Source of the DNA: Marisa cornuarietis
Taxonomy: Eukaryota; Mollusca; Gastropoda; Architaenioglossa; Ampullariidae
NCBI GenBank assembly: GCA_004794655.1
Contig: SMMW01000141.1
Coordinates: 1,327,501 to 1,391,500 of the forward strand
DNA length: 64,000 bases
Direction of reading: 5' to 3'
Numbering within the stretch: the stretch's first letter is position 1; the number at the start of each line of letters is the position of its first letter. The notes beneath the pieces were generated by a model. It was not told where the DNA came from and did not search any database. It saw only the letters and a list, made by a program, of their open reading frames with translations. Below, piece after piece: positions 1-12,733 of the stretch. A program made the position numbers and the translations under genes.

Positions 1-294
1 GACACTTATTTATATGCTTGCGGCGAACAAGAAGACAGAGATGGGGTTTCCTCAATGTGATTACACAGCAGTCCTCAGCTTTGTCCTGATTCGGTGCATA
101 TGGCGCCCTCTAGTAGGGAGAGTGGACATTGAGCTGCTCTCAACCATCCTACACATGGTGTTGGCGAAAATACCTGTCAGAATGTTTTTCTGTTGCTAAT
201 ACTTGTCTCTCCAGCAGGTACTTGCTGCGGCCCCGTGTGTCAGCTCCTGGGCACTGACTGGCGTGAGCGACAATCAGCTGACAGCAGCCTGCAG

Positions 295-550
295 GGCCCC
301 ACACATGGCCCCACACAGGCCCCACACATGGCCCCACATATGGCACCACACACCCCACACACATGGCCCCACACAGTCCCCACACATGGCCCCACACAGG
401 CCCCACACATGGCCCCACACATGGCACCACACACGCCCCACACATGGCCCACACATGGCCCACACAGGCCCCACACATGGCCCCACACATGGCCCACACA
501 GGCCCCACACATGGCCCCACACAGGCCCCACACATGGCCCCACACAGGCC
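295..550. repeat. 12-bp GC-rich minisatellite
   Basis: Tandem units of the form GGCCCCACACAT or GGCCCCACACAG, with occasional 11-bp variants, run for about 255 bp. Long open frames on both strands here simply read through the repeat and encode His/Pro/Thr- or Cys/Gly/Val-rich low-complexity peptides, so I do not call a gene. Nothing recognisable lies in bases 1-294. Confidence 0.9.
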
Positions 551-832
551 GACACTCGCGGCTTCTCATTCAATTATTTCTTTTAATTCCAACGGCACTG
601 TGTTCACATTATTTGCCCAAGAGCAAAAAGTTTGGACGAAAAATGTTCATTTAATAATTTTGAGAGACCACGAAGATAGTGTAATCAAATATGCAAACAG
701 TCATCTCTCTCTTTTCTTCTGTTTATCTCTTTTCTGTAGCTGTTGCCTCACGACTTTCAGAATGCAGTAGTACCCTGTGTAGCAACATCATCCATTGCAG
801 TCACTGCAGTGCAATCATTTCATTCCGCGCCC

Positions 833-852
833 ACGCACGTACTTACACACAA

Positions 853-883
<31 letters not shown>

Positions 884-1060
884 AGCAGACACACATTATA
901 CACACGCGCACTTACACACGCACCTACGTTTTCCTCTCTTTCTCTCTCTCACTCTCTCACACACAGGCACACACACACATAAACACACACACAAACATAC
1001 CCTTAACCACATATATACATCCACTCTCTTCAACTCACATACCCTCACAGTCACACCTAC
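833..1060. repeat. CA/TA-rich simple sequence
   Basis: A mixed tract of (AT)n, (CA)n and (CT)n. All open frames across it are low-complexity and contain no domain. Confidence 0.85.
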
Positions 1061-1942
1061 CACACACCAGACAATCTGTTAACGCACACAGCGGTTTGTA
1101 ACTTATTTTAATGTTGTAACACTCTTGTCATAAATACGGGTTAAACACTAAATAAAGGCAAATAGAAAGATTTATTTATATTTAAAAAAAACGTAGTTGT
1201 GTGTGCGAGCGAGAGACAGTGCGTGCGCGCGCGTGTCAACTGCAGAAGAGGCAGAACATAAAAAACCAGAAAGAAGCAGGATGAACAGAAAAGAAATGCG
1301 GCAAGACAGAGAGGTGGTAGTTTATTAAGCCTGACGGGTCTGAGTGTGATGAAGATACAGCCCCGGCAAAAAACATTACTTAAAGACAACCATAAAACAC
1401 AGACATAAAAATCGCTGCCTGTCACCTGTCGGCCCACCACAAAAAAAGCAACTCACTTCAAAGCAAAGAAAAAAATTCTTGGAGAATTTAAAACACTCGA
1501 GACAAAATCTGCTTAGAAAGCCAGGAAAGTTCTGGTGTCAATTAAACAAACATGCCGGCAGCTGAGCTGGCCAGGGTGTGGGTCTGGGTAGGAGATAAAT
1601 GAAGTCAGGGAGGGATGGGGATGAAGATGATAAAGCTCGAAACACCATCGTCCCTCGTGGCCAACGGTCACCAGTCTGTCCCACTTGCAGGTTTTTTTTT
1701 AAAGGGATTACAGTCCATGTATAGAGCGAGACAAAGGAGAAAATACTGAGTGAGGTTTTGTCAAAGTGTCTGAGCAGTCGTCTGTCAGGTGGATTGTCGG
1801 AGGATGAATCAGCTCGCATTTTCTTTCAAGCGACCACACGGGTAGCTCTTGTTGCAGATGTTGGATGTTTATTCAGCAAGTGCCAAGTAATTTGCTCTGC
1901 CTCGCTCTCAGATCGCATCTTGAGGCAGTCACTTAGCTGGTG
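1061..1942. other. Gene-free spacer
   Basis: No ATG-initiated frame of recognisable content, splice-consistent exon or RNA gene was seen. The minus-strand frames begin at non-ATG codons or are rich in chance residues. Confidence 0.5.
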
Positions 1943-2640
1943 GTATCCTGTGGGTGTTTGGCAGAATGTATTATGTAGGTGTTTGGCAGCATGTATCCTG
2001 TATGTGTTTGGCATCATGTATCCTGTAGGTGTTTGGCAGCATGAGTCCTGTAGGTGTTTGGCAGTATGTATCTTGTAGGTGTTTGAGAGCATGTATCCTG
2101 TAGGTGTTTGGCAGCGTGTATCCTGTAGTTGTTTGGCAGCATGTAACCTGTAGGTGTTTGGCAGCATGGTACCTGTAGGTGTTTGGCAACATATACCCTG
2201 TAGGTGTTTGGCAGCATGTATCTTATAGGTGTTTGGCAGCATGTATCCTGTAGGTGTTTGGCAGCATGTATCTTATAAGTGTTTGGCAGCATGTATCCTG
2301 TATGTGTTTGGCATCATGTATCCTGTAGGTGTTTGGCAGCATGAGTCCTGTAGGTGTTTGGCAGTATGTATCTTGTAGGTGTTTGGGAGCATGTATCCTG
2401 TAGGTGTTTGGCAGCGTGTATCCTGTAGTTGTTTGGCAGCATGTAACCTGTAGGTGTTTGGCAGCATGGTACCTGTAGGTGTTTGGCAACATATACCCTG
2501 TAGGTGTTTGGCAGCATGTATCTTATAGGTGTTTGGCAGCATGTATCCTGTAGGTGTTTGGCAGCATGTATCTTATAAGTGTTTGGCAGCATGTATCCTG
2601 TAGGTGTTTGGCAGCATGTATCCTGTAGGTGTTTGGCAGC
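1943..2640. repeat. 25-bp minisatellite with a 300-bp higher-order repeat
   Basis: About 28 copies of a 25-bp unit (core GTGTTTGGCAGCATGTATCC). Bases 1981-2280 and 2281-2580 match each other position by position with a single visible difference (GAGAGC versus GGGAGC near 2086 and 2386). So a block of twelve units was duplicated recently on top of the older, more diverged array. The minus-strand frames across it encode only repeated MLPNTY-type peptides and are not a gene. Confidence 0.95.
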
Positions 2641-3650
2641 AAGTTCAGGATACAAATGTTAGTTCCCATCATTTTCTGATTCAAGAGGAAACCTGTTGCT
2701 CTTCTGGATGGACAAACTTTCCGTCAGCCAGGGTTCCATTCCTCCGGCAGAAGTAACATCAGTTCATCTCAAGTGACAGGAAGACAGACCGCTTGTCTTC
2801 AACAGTTTAACACCGACAGATACTCGCTAAATTGTCCAACTCAGTAAGATAGAACCCTTTGCTCTAAAGCAGAGCGAGATGACATTTGTCACTTATAATT
2901 CACACATGTATAGCAGGTGCACTTTACTGTACTTACTCAGATTATACATTATGATAGTTACAATGTATTATTTTCAGTCAGGGTTATTTTTAATCTTTAG
3001 GGGAACATATATTTTTCCTCTGCAAAATCAAAATGTTTTGTCTTCTATGATAAAATGAAAAAAGACATGATTAAAAAAAGGTAAAAGTGTGGAAGTTTAT
3101 TTAAGCTAAAATAAGACGAACCAAGAAATACAATCCTGTACTAATTACACTTCAATATCACTTTGCAGCAAACTGTCACAAAGGTCAAACAACTACCGCT
3201 ACTTGCATGACCTCACTCTGTGCTCGAGTTCTCAAGACCCTCTGCAAAGCTCTCGTTCTCCGTCGTTATACTGACTTCATCCTATGTTGTGTCGGCTTCT
3301 ACAAAGCAACCTACTATCATCTATAGAAAATTAACAACTTAACAAATTAAGAGAATGATGATTCAAGAAGACTTGCCAACGAATTTTCCGCAGCAGCTAT
3401 TTAGGTCTGTTTAGACCCATGACCAGGGAGCTATGATCATGCCAGGAAAAAAAGCTGCGGATAGTTGGTTACCGAAACTACGATTATATAAACTAATTAT
3501 GTCTCCTTTGAGTTCAATTCCTTCAAAAGGGCAGTTTGTCTTTTTAATAATTCACTGCCAATATCTGTGCATGAGAATTCCTCAACATTAAACACTATCC
3601 GCTGGACAAAACTGTCCTCTACTTATGATTTGAGTGAATGAAGACACACT
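2641..3650. other. Gene-free spacer
   Basis: AT-rich unique-looking sequence. I see no open frame of interest, repeat array or RNA gene. Confidence 0.5.
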
Positions 3651-3782
3651 TGTGAGTGAGTGAGTGAGTGAGTGAGTGAGTGAGTGAGTGAGTGAGTGAG
3701 TGAGTGAGTGAGTGAGTGAGTGAGTGAGTGAGTGAGTGAGTGAGTGAGTGAGTGAGTGAGTGAGTGAGTGAGTGAGTGAGTG
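3651..3782. repeat. (GAGT)n microsatellite
   Basis: An almost perfect tetranucleotide tract of about 33 GAGT units. The minus-strand SLTHSLTH frame is an artefact of the repeat. Confidence 0.97.
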
Positions 3783-4860
3783 GCAAGTCAAAGAAAACGC
3801 ATCTTGCCCAGAAGAATCAACTTGTTCAAAGGAGGGAACAGACCGATGACATTTTTATTGTTAGCAATAGTCTAGCTTATGTTTCAAACACTAATTAAAC
3901 TTAATTTTTACGGAAGCGAAGAACAAGTCGAGCTACTTGTGGAAATGGACAGGAGACTGCTAAAGGTAACAGAAGTCAGTGGAAACTTTTTATTCGAATT
4001 GTTAGCTACAAAGCGCAAATTTTGTGGATAATTGACTTTTTGAGTGGCAATGGGTGAGGTACGGGTGAAGAAATTTTTTGGAGTGTGTAGGGGTAGGCAA
4101 ATCTGATTAAAATAATTATAAAGTGAATAAATTATGACACCTTAAGCTAAATTTTCTTTCAAATAAGTCCACTTGACATGTCACGTGCTTGTGTCATGTG
4201 ATAAGTGCTTCCTACTGCCAACAGAAAACTCTTCAGGATGTCTTGAAACATGTTCTAAACACTTCGAAGTATCGCGAACAGAGTAAATCTGAAACCCGCA
4301 CGTCCACTCGGCGTTTTTTTTTTTTAAAGTAGACGAGGCTTTTTTTTTTTTAAGTAAAATATCCTGACAAAACGATCTTGGGCAACATAGCTGCCTTGTG
4401 GAGATTACTGTAAGGGAGAGACAAACGCATGTTCGATTGCTCCTTGGCATTGCTGGCCATGATCCATGACAGCTGAGTCGAGCTGTGCAATCAATCTGAA
4501 ACCTCCCTCTTCACGCTTCGCTGAGCACCGTCCCCCTGTTGGTGGTGGCAATCAAACAGATGACGAGTGTCAAAGTGTCCAAGTGTCCAATTTGTTGCCG
4601 AGGAGGTTAACATCAAAGCTGGTGACTGCGAGAACAAGGGCGTGCACGTGCCACCTGTTTGCACGTGTCGTGAGGAAACCAGGCAGCGTGAAGAGATGAA
4701 AAGATTTCAGCGGAACTCAAGCGGAGAGTTTCTGGGTTCATATTCTTGACCACGTGGTAAATGTCCTTTAGCTTGGGTAGATAACCTGAGGGTAAAATTA
4801 ACCTAACAAACCTGATTTATGAGTTAGCGAGTCAGTAAAATTAACTAACATGACTCGAGT
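3783..4860. other. Gene-free spacer
   Basis: Contains two poly-T runs near 4314-4350. No supported coding or RNA feature. Confidence 0.45.
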
Positions 4861-5025
4861 AAGTTATCTCTGCCATGTTTACCCCGGGAACCAAGTTATC
4901 TCTGCCATATTTACCTCGGGGACCAAGTTATCTCTGCCATATTTACCCCAGGGACCAATTTTTCTGCCATATTTACCCCAGGGACCAAATTTCTCTGCCA
5001 TATTTACCCTGAGGACAAGTTATCG
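4861..5025. repeat. 32-bp tandem repeat, five copies
   Basis: Five units beginning AAGTTATCTCTGCCAT and followed by TTTACCCC(A/G)GGGACC. The first three are 32 bp long and nearly identical; the last two have lost about 2 bp and diverged. Confidence 0.9.
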
Positions 5026-5877
5026 GTAGCGCTTTATCATTCCCTCCAACAAATTAGCTCCTGGATAATATGTTTGGGTAGGTCTACCCAGAAGCCATGA
5101 AGACGGCATATTAGCTATCTTTGACTATAATACTTGTCCTCTCTGGTTAAGCTAACCCACTGGATAATGTGGATTCATGAATATTACAGAAGCTGGCGTG
5201 ATTTAGCCCATGCAACAAACAAAAGTTTTAATTATGAATGCAGGTCACGACTGTCAGGCCAGCCCTCACTAAGAGCAAAGTAACACAAATTAAGCTAAAA
5301 CCATAAACATAAAACGAGGTTCACTTTGCATTTTCGCTCTCTATCTCTCTCTCTCTCTCTCTCCTTATATATATCCTATAAATTCAGCTCAAACAGCAGG
5401 CACTACTTTGTTATTCATCCGATGTGTCGATGGCTCCCTCTCGTGTACGCCTTCGAGCATTTAGATGCTTGCTAAATTCCGATGATATTCCTTTCCTGAA
5501 AATAAACTCGGTTTCGCCCTGAAGACGATCGATCATCTATCCAAACCATGACAGAGGGTCTAAAGAAACATGTTCAAACAAAGCGAGAGATGAAGAACAA
5601 TTCTGCACAGCAAACTTGTGCTGATATCGGACCCAAATATCTTGTATCCCTGCAAAATAATTTGTCTAAACAAACCCGGCTGAGCAGGCTGCTGTCCGTG
5701 GGGAAACAAACGAAACAAAGTACAGGGTCCCGACGGCCATGACGTGAAGGTTGGGGCCGCACTGACGACACGTGCAAGCAATCATGTCAGCGGTTAGAGC
5801 TGTCGGACAACTGTAACAATGTGAGTTACGATGTAGTCTAACCAGACCCCATAATCCTGCTATAAATAGACTGGAGG
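5026..5877. other. Gene-free spacer
   Basis: Includes a short (CT)n tract near 5337-5362. A 64-codon ATG frame at 5548-5742 shows no domain or splice context and is not called. Confidence 0.45.
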
Positions 5878-5945
5878 AGCGAATAGCCGAGTGGTTACAA
5901 CATTGGAGTTCAAACCGAGACGTGTACTGGTTCGACACCCATGTG
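5878..5945 (+). mobile_element. tRNA-derived SINE head (Ser/Leu-like)
   Basis: A Pol III box A (TAGCCGAGTGGTTA, from about 5884) is followed about 40 nt later by a box B (GGTTCGACACC, about 5929). This spacing is that of a tRNA. The arms do not fold into a clean cloverleaf and no intact 3' acceptor stem is seen, so I read it as the promoter head of an old SINE rather than a working tRNA gene. The same type recurs, split by a MITE, at 23.1-23.4 kb on the minus strand. Confidence 0.6.
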
Positions 5946-6602
5946 ACGCAGCAAACTTCCCGACAAGATTGAAAAACTTTTTTCCAATGACCAAGCTTTG
6001 TACAAGATAGTAATTCTCAAATTCTAAGTGATTAAATTTCCTTCGTTCTTCAGATACGGGCAGACAAACACCACCATGCACAGAACGAGGTAAATACATA
6101 AAATGAAAATTAACATACATTCGCTTATGTTGTTAAAATTACAGCCAGTGGGAGAGAGGGGACCATGCACAAAACGAAATTATTATTTTATCCCAGTTTA
6201 TCATTGGACCCTCTTGAATTCTGCTTATTTCAATGGTTTAAAAAATGTTTTATGCTACTGTCGACCTTTCAAATCCTTTTTCTTTAAATGATTCTCTAGA
6301 CTGTAAGCTTCTGATGTTCCTCCTCGAATGTGGTAAAGAGTGTAATACACATCAGCTTGGTAATGTATATGATGGACAAAGCAGTTTGGTTTCTTAAACA
6401 AACAAATTTCCGTTTGATACGGGTCTGGTATTACTAGCACGTGCTGTGTCACAGAAATATATCTTAACTTAAGCTTATTTTAAAAATCGTGAGGAAATCA
6501 ACAAATAATAATGAATGCTTTGAGTTTGTGCACGAGGTTTTTTTTTAGCTTTTTTATGTCTTTCCTTTCTCACTCTCTCTCTCTCTGTACTTCTGGCTAT
6601 GC

Positions 6603-6615
6603 GAGAGAGAGAGAG

Positions 6616-6683
<68 letters not shown>

Positions 6684-6697
6684 GAGAGAGAGAGACT
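6603..6697. repeat. (GA)n(GT)n(GA)n microsatellite
   Basis: A compound dinucleotide tract. The frame reading [10 protein letters not shown] across it is not a gene. Confidence 0.95.
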
Positions 6698-7894
6698 ATG
6701 CGTGTACACGCAGATGCCTAAACCAGTGAGCAACTCCCCGACAGACCCACGTATTCAGGGAGTTTCCCGCTGAAATCCGAGCCTACCCCCAGCTCCATGT
6801 TCACGACACCGCACCACCGGATCGATTGCCTTGCAGTAGGTGAGAGAAGGCCATTGATTGGTTCGACCTGCTTGTGCGCTCGCCATAGATTGGCTGGAAA
6901 CTCCGCAAAGCTCGAGGATTTAGATGGCGCTGCGAGGGCGATATCGATGGGACGAAATCTATCCATGTAGCTACTAACATTTTGCTACATTGTACTTTTC
7001 CTCGTTTTAACAAATAAATTCTCCAACACCCTTCTCCTAGTTTGGAAGAGAATAAACGAAAACATGTCCTCTGTACTTCCGTGTTGATCCTGTTCTTTAT
7101 GGCCATGCGTTGATGCTCAATATTTACAGAAATACTGAGGAAAATAGTTTCTGACTGGTTGTTGGATGCCTACCATTCGCAATCTGAACACAAGGGTGGT
7201 AAGGCGGTCTGTATCCGTGATTGGATTGTTAGCCGTCTGTGATGTTGCAAACCAGACCATGACATGGTCCTGCCAGAACATGAGGTCCTCTCTTTCGTGA
7301 CCTGCACATAAGTTCACGCGGCCTCAAGCGATGCCTGGGGCTCTGACTGAATTATTTCAACATCTTTCTTCATTCTTTCTATGAGTTCTTTTTGACAGGT
7401 TGAGAGGGGTTCCCTCAAGTTTCATTTGCATTCATTTGTCAGGATCAAGTAACTGTACGAATCGAAAGTCCCACAGCCGTTGACGGCTGCAACGTGGGCG
7501 CCTTTCTTGGTGGATTTGGGTCAATGGACATCACGGCAATAAAGATAAGAAATTATTCTGCTTTGTTTTATAATCGACTGTTTTTGCTTCATCTAAACTT
7601 ACTGGCAGCTTTAGTTTACTTTGATTCCTCTTCCTGTCGGCTTGTTATCTACACGTTTCCTCAAAAATCTGCTTTTTCATTGCATCTCATGATCTTTGAA
7701 TTAAAAAATCAGCCCATCGTCAAAGCAAAAGATTATTTTTTGTTGAAATGTTTAGAGGCGATATCAGTTGTCTTAACTTGGGTGAGAGTTAAAGCCACTA
7801 AACGAAAAACAAATCTTTTGTTCTCCTGCAGTTTACTCTCACATTTTGTGTGACTGATATTCCAACGATTCAACATAAGATCAGATATTTATTT

Positions 7895-7896
<2 letters not shown>

Positions 7897-7961
<65 letters not shown>
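7897..7961. repeat. (TG)n microsatellite
   Basis: Perfect dinucleotide run. Confidence 0.97.
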
Positions 7962-7963
<2 letters not shown>

Positions 7964-8972
7964 GTATCGTATAATAATGTCATTACTGGAGCATGTTGTA
8001 ACTACCACGTGATCTACTAGAACGTTCAGAATAAGTCAGGTACAAACAACTCGAGACTGTTTTTGTCTCCTCGCTCCACACCCAAGTTTGCCACATAAGT
8101 GGTTGGCAGTCAGCCGCAAAGGATTTGCCTCCCTTTCAATTAATTACCGTCCATCTTTGGAAAGTAATGCTGCAGTCTGGCCCGCTGGGTCGGCCACTAC
8201 TAAGACACCTCGTTCTGTTCATTGAGCAGCCTTATCACCTTCGTCCTCTCCGTTAGTCCTGATTCATCTCCGCGCTTATCCTCACTTGCATCCCATGATG
8301 GAGCTTTTGGTCGTCGACGCGTGAACCACCAACAACCACGCGACCAATCTGCGAGTCATTAAGTCCACTGTACCCGCCTCTAGTCACGTGACGCACCAGA
8401 CTAAACCGCTCGACTCGTTAGGGTGTTAAGGCCAGGACCCAGACACTTGGTTGTAAAACATTGTTGTAGCAGTCGTTGCTCAGGCGATGACTCCAAGGTG
8501 GTGCGCGGACCGCCAGCCATGCGTGAAATTCACGTGGACAGATTTACGAGTCAGTTACCGAAGGAGTCGGGGACCCAGAGCCAGATCCTCTCTCAAGTGG
8601 CTCATTGATGAGGAAACGGACTTCTGGACCAGTGTTCCTCTAGACATGCCTACTTTCCTCGAGAAGTCAACGAAGTAGTTTTGAGCGATAAGAAAGTAAA
8701 CGATGGGTGAGGTTTTTGCAGTCCGTCAAAAATGTGGAGATAAATCACCACAGAAGGAATTAATATGGAGTTGCGCCTCTTTCTTATCTTTGATGATTAA
8801 AAAAACTGCTGACATGGAGCTGCTGGGTACTGTGCAGAGTGATGAGAGACAGCAAGAGATCGAACTATTGATACTCAGCTGAGTATGGGTGAGCAGACAT
8901 GGAATAACAGAAAAGTACATAAAGTTACATAAAATATTGTTACATGGTATCGATAATAGTTAAATACGTTAC

Positions 8973-8974
<2 letters not shown>

Positions 8975-9024
<50 letters not shown>
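8975..9024. repeat. (TG)n(TA)n microsatellite
   Basis: Compound dinucleotide run. Confidence 0.95.
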
Positions 9025-10540
9025 CTATGTAGAGCCAAAATGCAATTGTGCAAATGTGTATATATATTATTACAATAAGTATTTATTGTCTTGTCTACAA
9101 CAAAGATAGAAAGTTTACTTCGTTAGGAGGTCCCATATTTAATAATAAATTAATTTTAAAAGTTACACATCTTATGTCTACACAGGGACACATATTCAAC
9201 CCCCAAGCCGGGTGACGATTGCGAACATTGTTTCAGAGACCATGGCTCAGCAGTTGTCCACCTGCCACAGCATAGAAAGCAATTCCCTTGCCTTGGACTC
9301 CGCAGTTCCTCCTCACCCAGACGATGATCGCACGCAGAAACCTATAAAGCGACCAGCAATAATAATTTGAGTGTTCATATCTTTGTCCATTAACACGCCT
9401 ATAGACTTTAGCTCTCTAAAAGTTATGGATATTTTGAAGCATTAAAGGGAGCAGACACGAGGGTTAACAGCTCATGGCCAGGAAATGAACTTCTCCATGC
9501 GGTCGGTAAACCATCATTCAAGTCCAATCTGCTGTTTTCCTTGGTGAGCCATACAGGGAGGAAACACCGGCCGAAGTTATTACTCTACCCACTAGCATCT
9601 GGCCATCGTGACGCCATGTTGTCTCGCGGGAAGCGAGAGTCTCGCCACGTGACAGAAGGGCATTGTCACCCAGAGAGTCGCCGAGGCGACATGATAATCG
9701 GCGGATCCATCAGCTGCTTCTTTCCCACTGCGCGATCGATGACTCCCTTTTCGTCGGCTACCTGACAAGAGTCCCAGTTTCTGTTACCTTCGACATTGTC
9801 GCACCGACAGCCTAACACCAGTCTTGTCGAAACCGGAATCACGAGTCAGAGGTCATCGCTACCCACGGGTTTCCTTTACCTCGACTCAACAGCTGCAGCC
9901 TTCTGTGGCCATTGCAATGGATGTAAACAAAACGCGATTAATCAGCTGACCTCCCAGGTCTGTGTTTGTTTCTTGCTACAGAAAGTCGCACGTTTCCGGT
10001 CCATAGCTAGTCGGGAGGTAATCTTACCTCTGCTTCGTGGCGAAAGCCCCATAAAGCTCAATATTATGGGCCCGGAAGGCTGCTGAACATTACCGCCTCA
10101 GGAAATGGCACAATATCAGGGACCCAAAGGACTGTCATGCACTAAGGCCTTCAGAAAATGTAGTAGGGCCCCGGAAGAAAGATAAAGCAGTACGGATTTA
10201 AGTAGAGTAAAATATCTGGTGACTAACATTTAGAAGAATTATAAATCTTGCAAAAAGAAAAAACAAATCAAATCGAACTTTTGTTACTACTTGCAGAGCA
10301 AAAGGTATCAAGACATTAGTCTTAAAATAAACTACTGCACTTTTCAAATTTCATTGTAGTAATCGCTAACGACATTCTGCTTTCTGAGCAAATAGTTTAT
10401 CATCGTGTGAGTTTGGTTGTGACACACAAAATGTGAGTGAGTCTCATGGTGGCCGCTTTTTCTTTGATGTAACGGCTTCGTTGAAGGTCCACTGACATAA
10501 CTTGTGAAGAATGTGGTTGAGACGAGCAGTTGCTACCCAG

Positions 10541-10803
10541 GGGCCAGTTGCACAACATGTTTCTAAACCTTAAAACTGTTCTAAAGAAGCAAAATCTCTT
10601 CTCTGCCATTAGGATGCGTTGGACAAGAACATACAAAAAATTGTACTGACAGGACGAAAGTCAGACTTAAACAACTTTATCTTACTTAAAGCAGTTTTAG
10701 TTTTAAAAATTCTAAATTGTGGTGTGCACTTTAAACTGATTATCTAAATAGAGTTAAGACCTAAAAGTGTTTAAAATTAGAAATGTGTTGTGCAACTGGC
10801 CCC
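10541..10803. mobile_element. MITE-like element, copy 1 (TIR GGGCCAGTTGCACAAC)
   Basis: A 263-bp element with imperfect terminal inverted repeats of about 25 bp: GGGCCAGTTGCACAACATG at the left and the reverse complement at the right. It has no coding capacity. The ends can be read as flanked by CCAGG on both sides, a possible 5-bp target duplication. A second full copy lies at 23142-23405 and a right-end fragment at about 17981-18048. The internal sequence agrees closely between copies. The superfamily is not identified. Confidence 0.85.
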
Positions 10804-11015
10804 AGGAGTGTGGTGGTTAAAACACTCGCTTGTCACCACTGCATTGAGAGGCCATTGGTTCAGATCTCGTCTCGAGACAGTGTCCGCGACATCTGATCGC
10901 AGGACCGGCCGTTGAGATGGGAGGGGCTTCTGTGTTCCCCCTTTTGTTCCCCTCGTAGTGGGAAATCACCGCTAGGTGGAAGCTCTTTCCCACCAAATTA
11001 ATAAATCAATCAGCC
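10804..11015 (+). mobile_element. tRNA-derived SINE, copy 1
   Basis: Starts with a box A-like GTGGTGGTTAAAACACTCGC, has a box B-like GGTTCAGATCTC near 10857, a tRNA-unrelated body, and a tail of short AATNAATC-like repeats. A diverged copy with the same order of motifs lies at 63630-63850. The MITE at 10541-10803 abuts its 5' end. Confidence 0.7.
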
Positions 11016-12469
11016 AACCATAAGCTACGGTAATTTCTGCTACTGCTTTGTGTTTGTTCTGGAATACTCTCACCCTTGACCTCGGTGTTGTGATGTTAAG
11101 TGTTGACCAGACTTATGAGTCGAGATGTATTCTTCTTACTGTTGAGGCGAGTCTTGAGTCAATTTTTAAAAATATTTTTGAGGCTGTAAGATTTTGACTG
11201 AATGTAATTTTTTTCTCTTTTTTTTTTTGGGGGGGGGAATACATTCAGATTTTTGTTGTTAATTTGATCTCAGTGGCGGGCCACCGTAGAATGTGTGGGT
11301 GTCGCTCTCTCAAAACTGTTTCCAGCCAAGGCAGGTGCTGTTTGAAAGGCTGTGCGCACTCGAGCATTCACCCGACATGCATCACATGACAGAGTACAAA
11401 CAACACCCCGACGTTGTTCTGAACAGAAATTTAATTTTGAAAAACATTTGGTGAGCCATAGTGCATGCGCAAACGAAAGTGGGCGTGGCTTTTCTCTCAT
11501 GCGCTGGATCACGTGACCTGTCAGAAGCTCGTTAACACTTACGTTGGTGTTTGGCGGCCTCACAGTTTCACTCATCGCCTCAAACTGTGGGATGAGAGAA
11601 ATCGGAAGAACACGTTTGTCATGAATATAATGCCGATGGACGAGCTTCTTTGTATCGACGTACAGTTCTCAACGGTGACCTCGACAGAATCATCCAGAAC
11701 GACCCACAACATCCGTCGATAACAACGATTGCATCGAAACATTAGATGAAAGCATCAAACGACAGCAGTGATAGCCGACGAGGCTCAGCTGCATGTACAG
11801 GGTGTCCACTTCCGTCTTTTGTAAAAGTTGGTTTCCACCTTATGTCACCTCCTCACCCTCCCCCTGTGTCCCCCTCCTGTCTGAAGAAGACATCAATCTT
11901 CCTGTTTTGACTTGAGTGATCCATCTCTTCCTCTTTTCTCTTTTCACTGTCTTACATTCCTGTGGTGCCAGTACTTATACAAATGCAGAAAATATCTGAG
12001 CGAATATTCATGTCTATATTTTGTGCCTGTATTTATTCACTATGGCAAATCAGTAGACATAGAAAATTATTTGGTGTTTACATGATATCGCCTCCTACCT
12101 TTGATCTGTACTGCGTTATGATCAGCAAAACTTATGTGTTTTTTATCAACAGCTACTCGTGCATTGCTTCAATTCCATGGTGTTATTAAAGAGAGGGAGC
12201 AGATCTTTGATTTCTTAGAATAAGCAGCTTTTCTTTGGATTACGGTGGTCTTAATGGTGTTAGCGGCCTTCATCTGGCTCCTGGAGTCTTCGCCATGACC
12301 CCAGTCTTTCGTATGGTGTTGTGCTGACTGGCGTATCATCATTTAGTTTTGCTCATATTTTTATGAGTTGCTCCCTAGTGTCTAAAACCCTGTCTGGTCA
12401 ATACAGTGCTGGCTGGTTGTGTTTGTCAAATATCTGCCCTCGTGTCTATCTGTACACTTCTGTCTCGTT
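11016..12469. other. Gene-free spacer
   Basis: Includes a T-rich then G-rich homopolymer at about 11209-11237. An 85-codon ATG frame at 11465-11722 lacks recognisable content and is not called. Confidence 0.45.
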
Positions 12470-12733
12470 CGTACAATAATGACTGGGTTTTATCCTCCTG
12501 TCTGATCTCAACTCTATTGTTGTACACTACTGACTGGTTCTTATCCTCCTGTCTGATCTCAACTCTATTGTTGTACAATAATGACTGGTTCTTATCCTCC
12601 TGTCTGATCTCAACTCTATTGTTGTACAATAATGACTGGTTCTTATCCTTCTGTCTGATCTCAACTCTATTGTTGTACACTACTGACTGGTTCTTATCTT
12701 CCTGTCTGATCTACACGCTCATGTTATACACTT
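12470..12733. repeat. 51-bp minisatellite that keeps an open frame
   Basis: About five copies of a 51-bp unit (core CTGTCTGATCTCAACTCTAT). Because 51 is divisible by three, every unit encodes the same 17-residue peptide in each open frame: plus strand with core DWFLSSCLISTLLLY, minus strand with core NNRVEIRQEDKNQS. The plus-strand frame has no ATG at its head and no splice context, so it is treated as non-coding. Confidence 0.85.

Larger units (their letters stand above)
6698..10540. other. Gene-free spacer with two (TG)n tracts
   Basis: Holds (TG)n at 7897-7961 and (TG)n(TA)n at 8975-9024. Two inverted CCAAT motifs lie near 6855-6895 in GC-rich sequence. Open frames here are short and unrecognised, and several begin at GTG or TTG. 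No gene is supported. Confidence 0.45.

Noticed and set aside
149..770. Several overlapping 100-150-codon frames on both strands
   Set aside because: They read through the GGCCCCACACA minisatellite or begin at TTG/GTG, and the peptides are pure repeats.
1826..2655. Long minus-strand frames of repeated MLPNTY-type peptides
   Set aside because: Product of the 25-bp array (period not a multiple of three, frames overlap in all phases); no start or splice context.
4861..5025. CRISPR-like 32-bp repeats
   Set aside because: Units are contiguous with no spacers, and the genome is eukaryotic. The same applies to the 25-, 49- and 52-bp arrays.
5878..5945. Functional tRNA-Ser or tRNA-Leu gene
   Set aside because: Boxes A and B are present but no intact acceptor stem or clean cloverleaf could be drawn.
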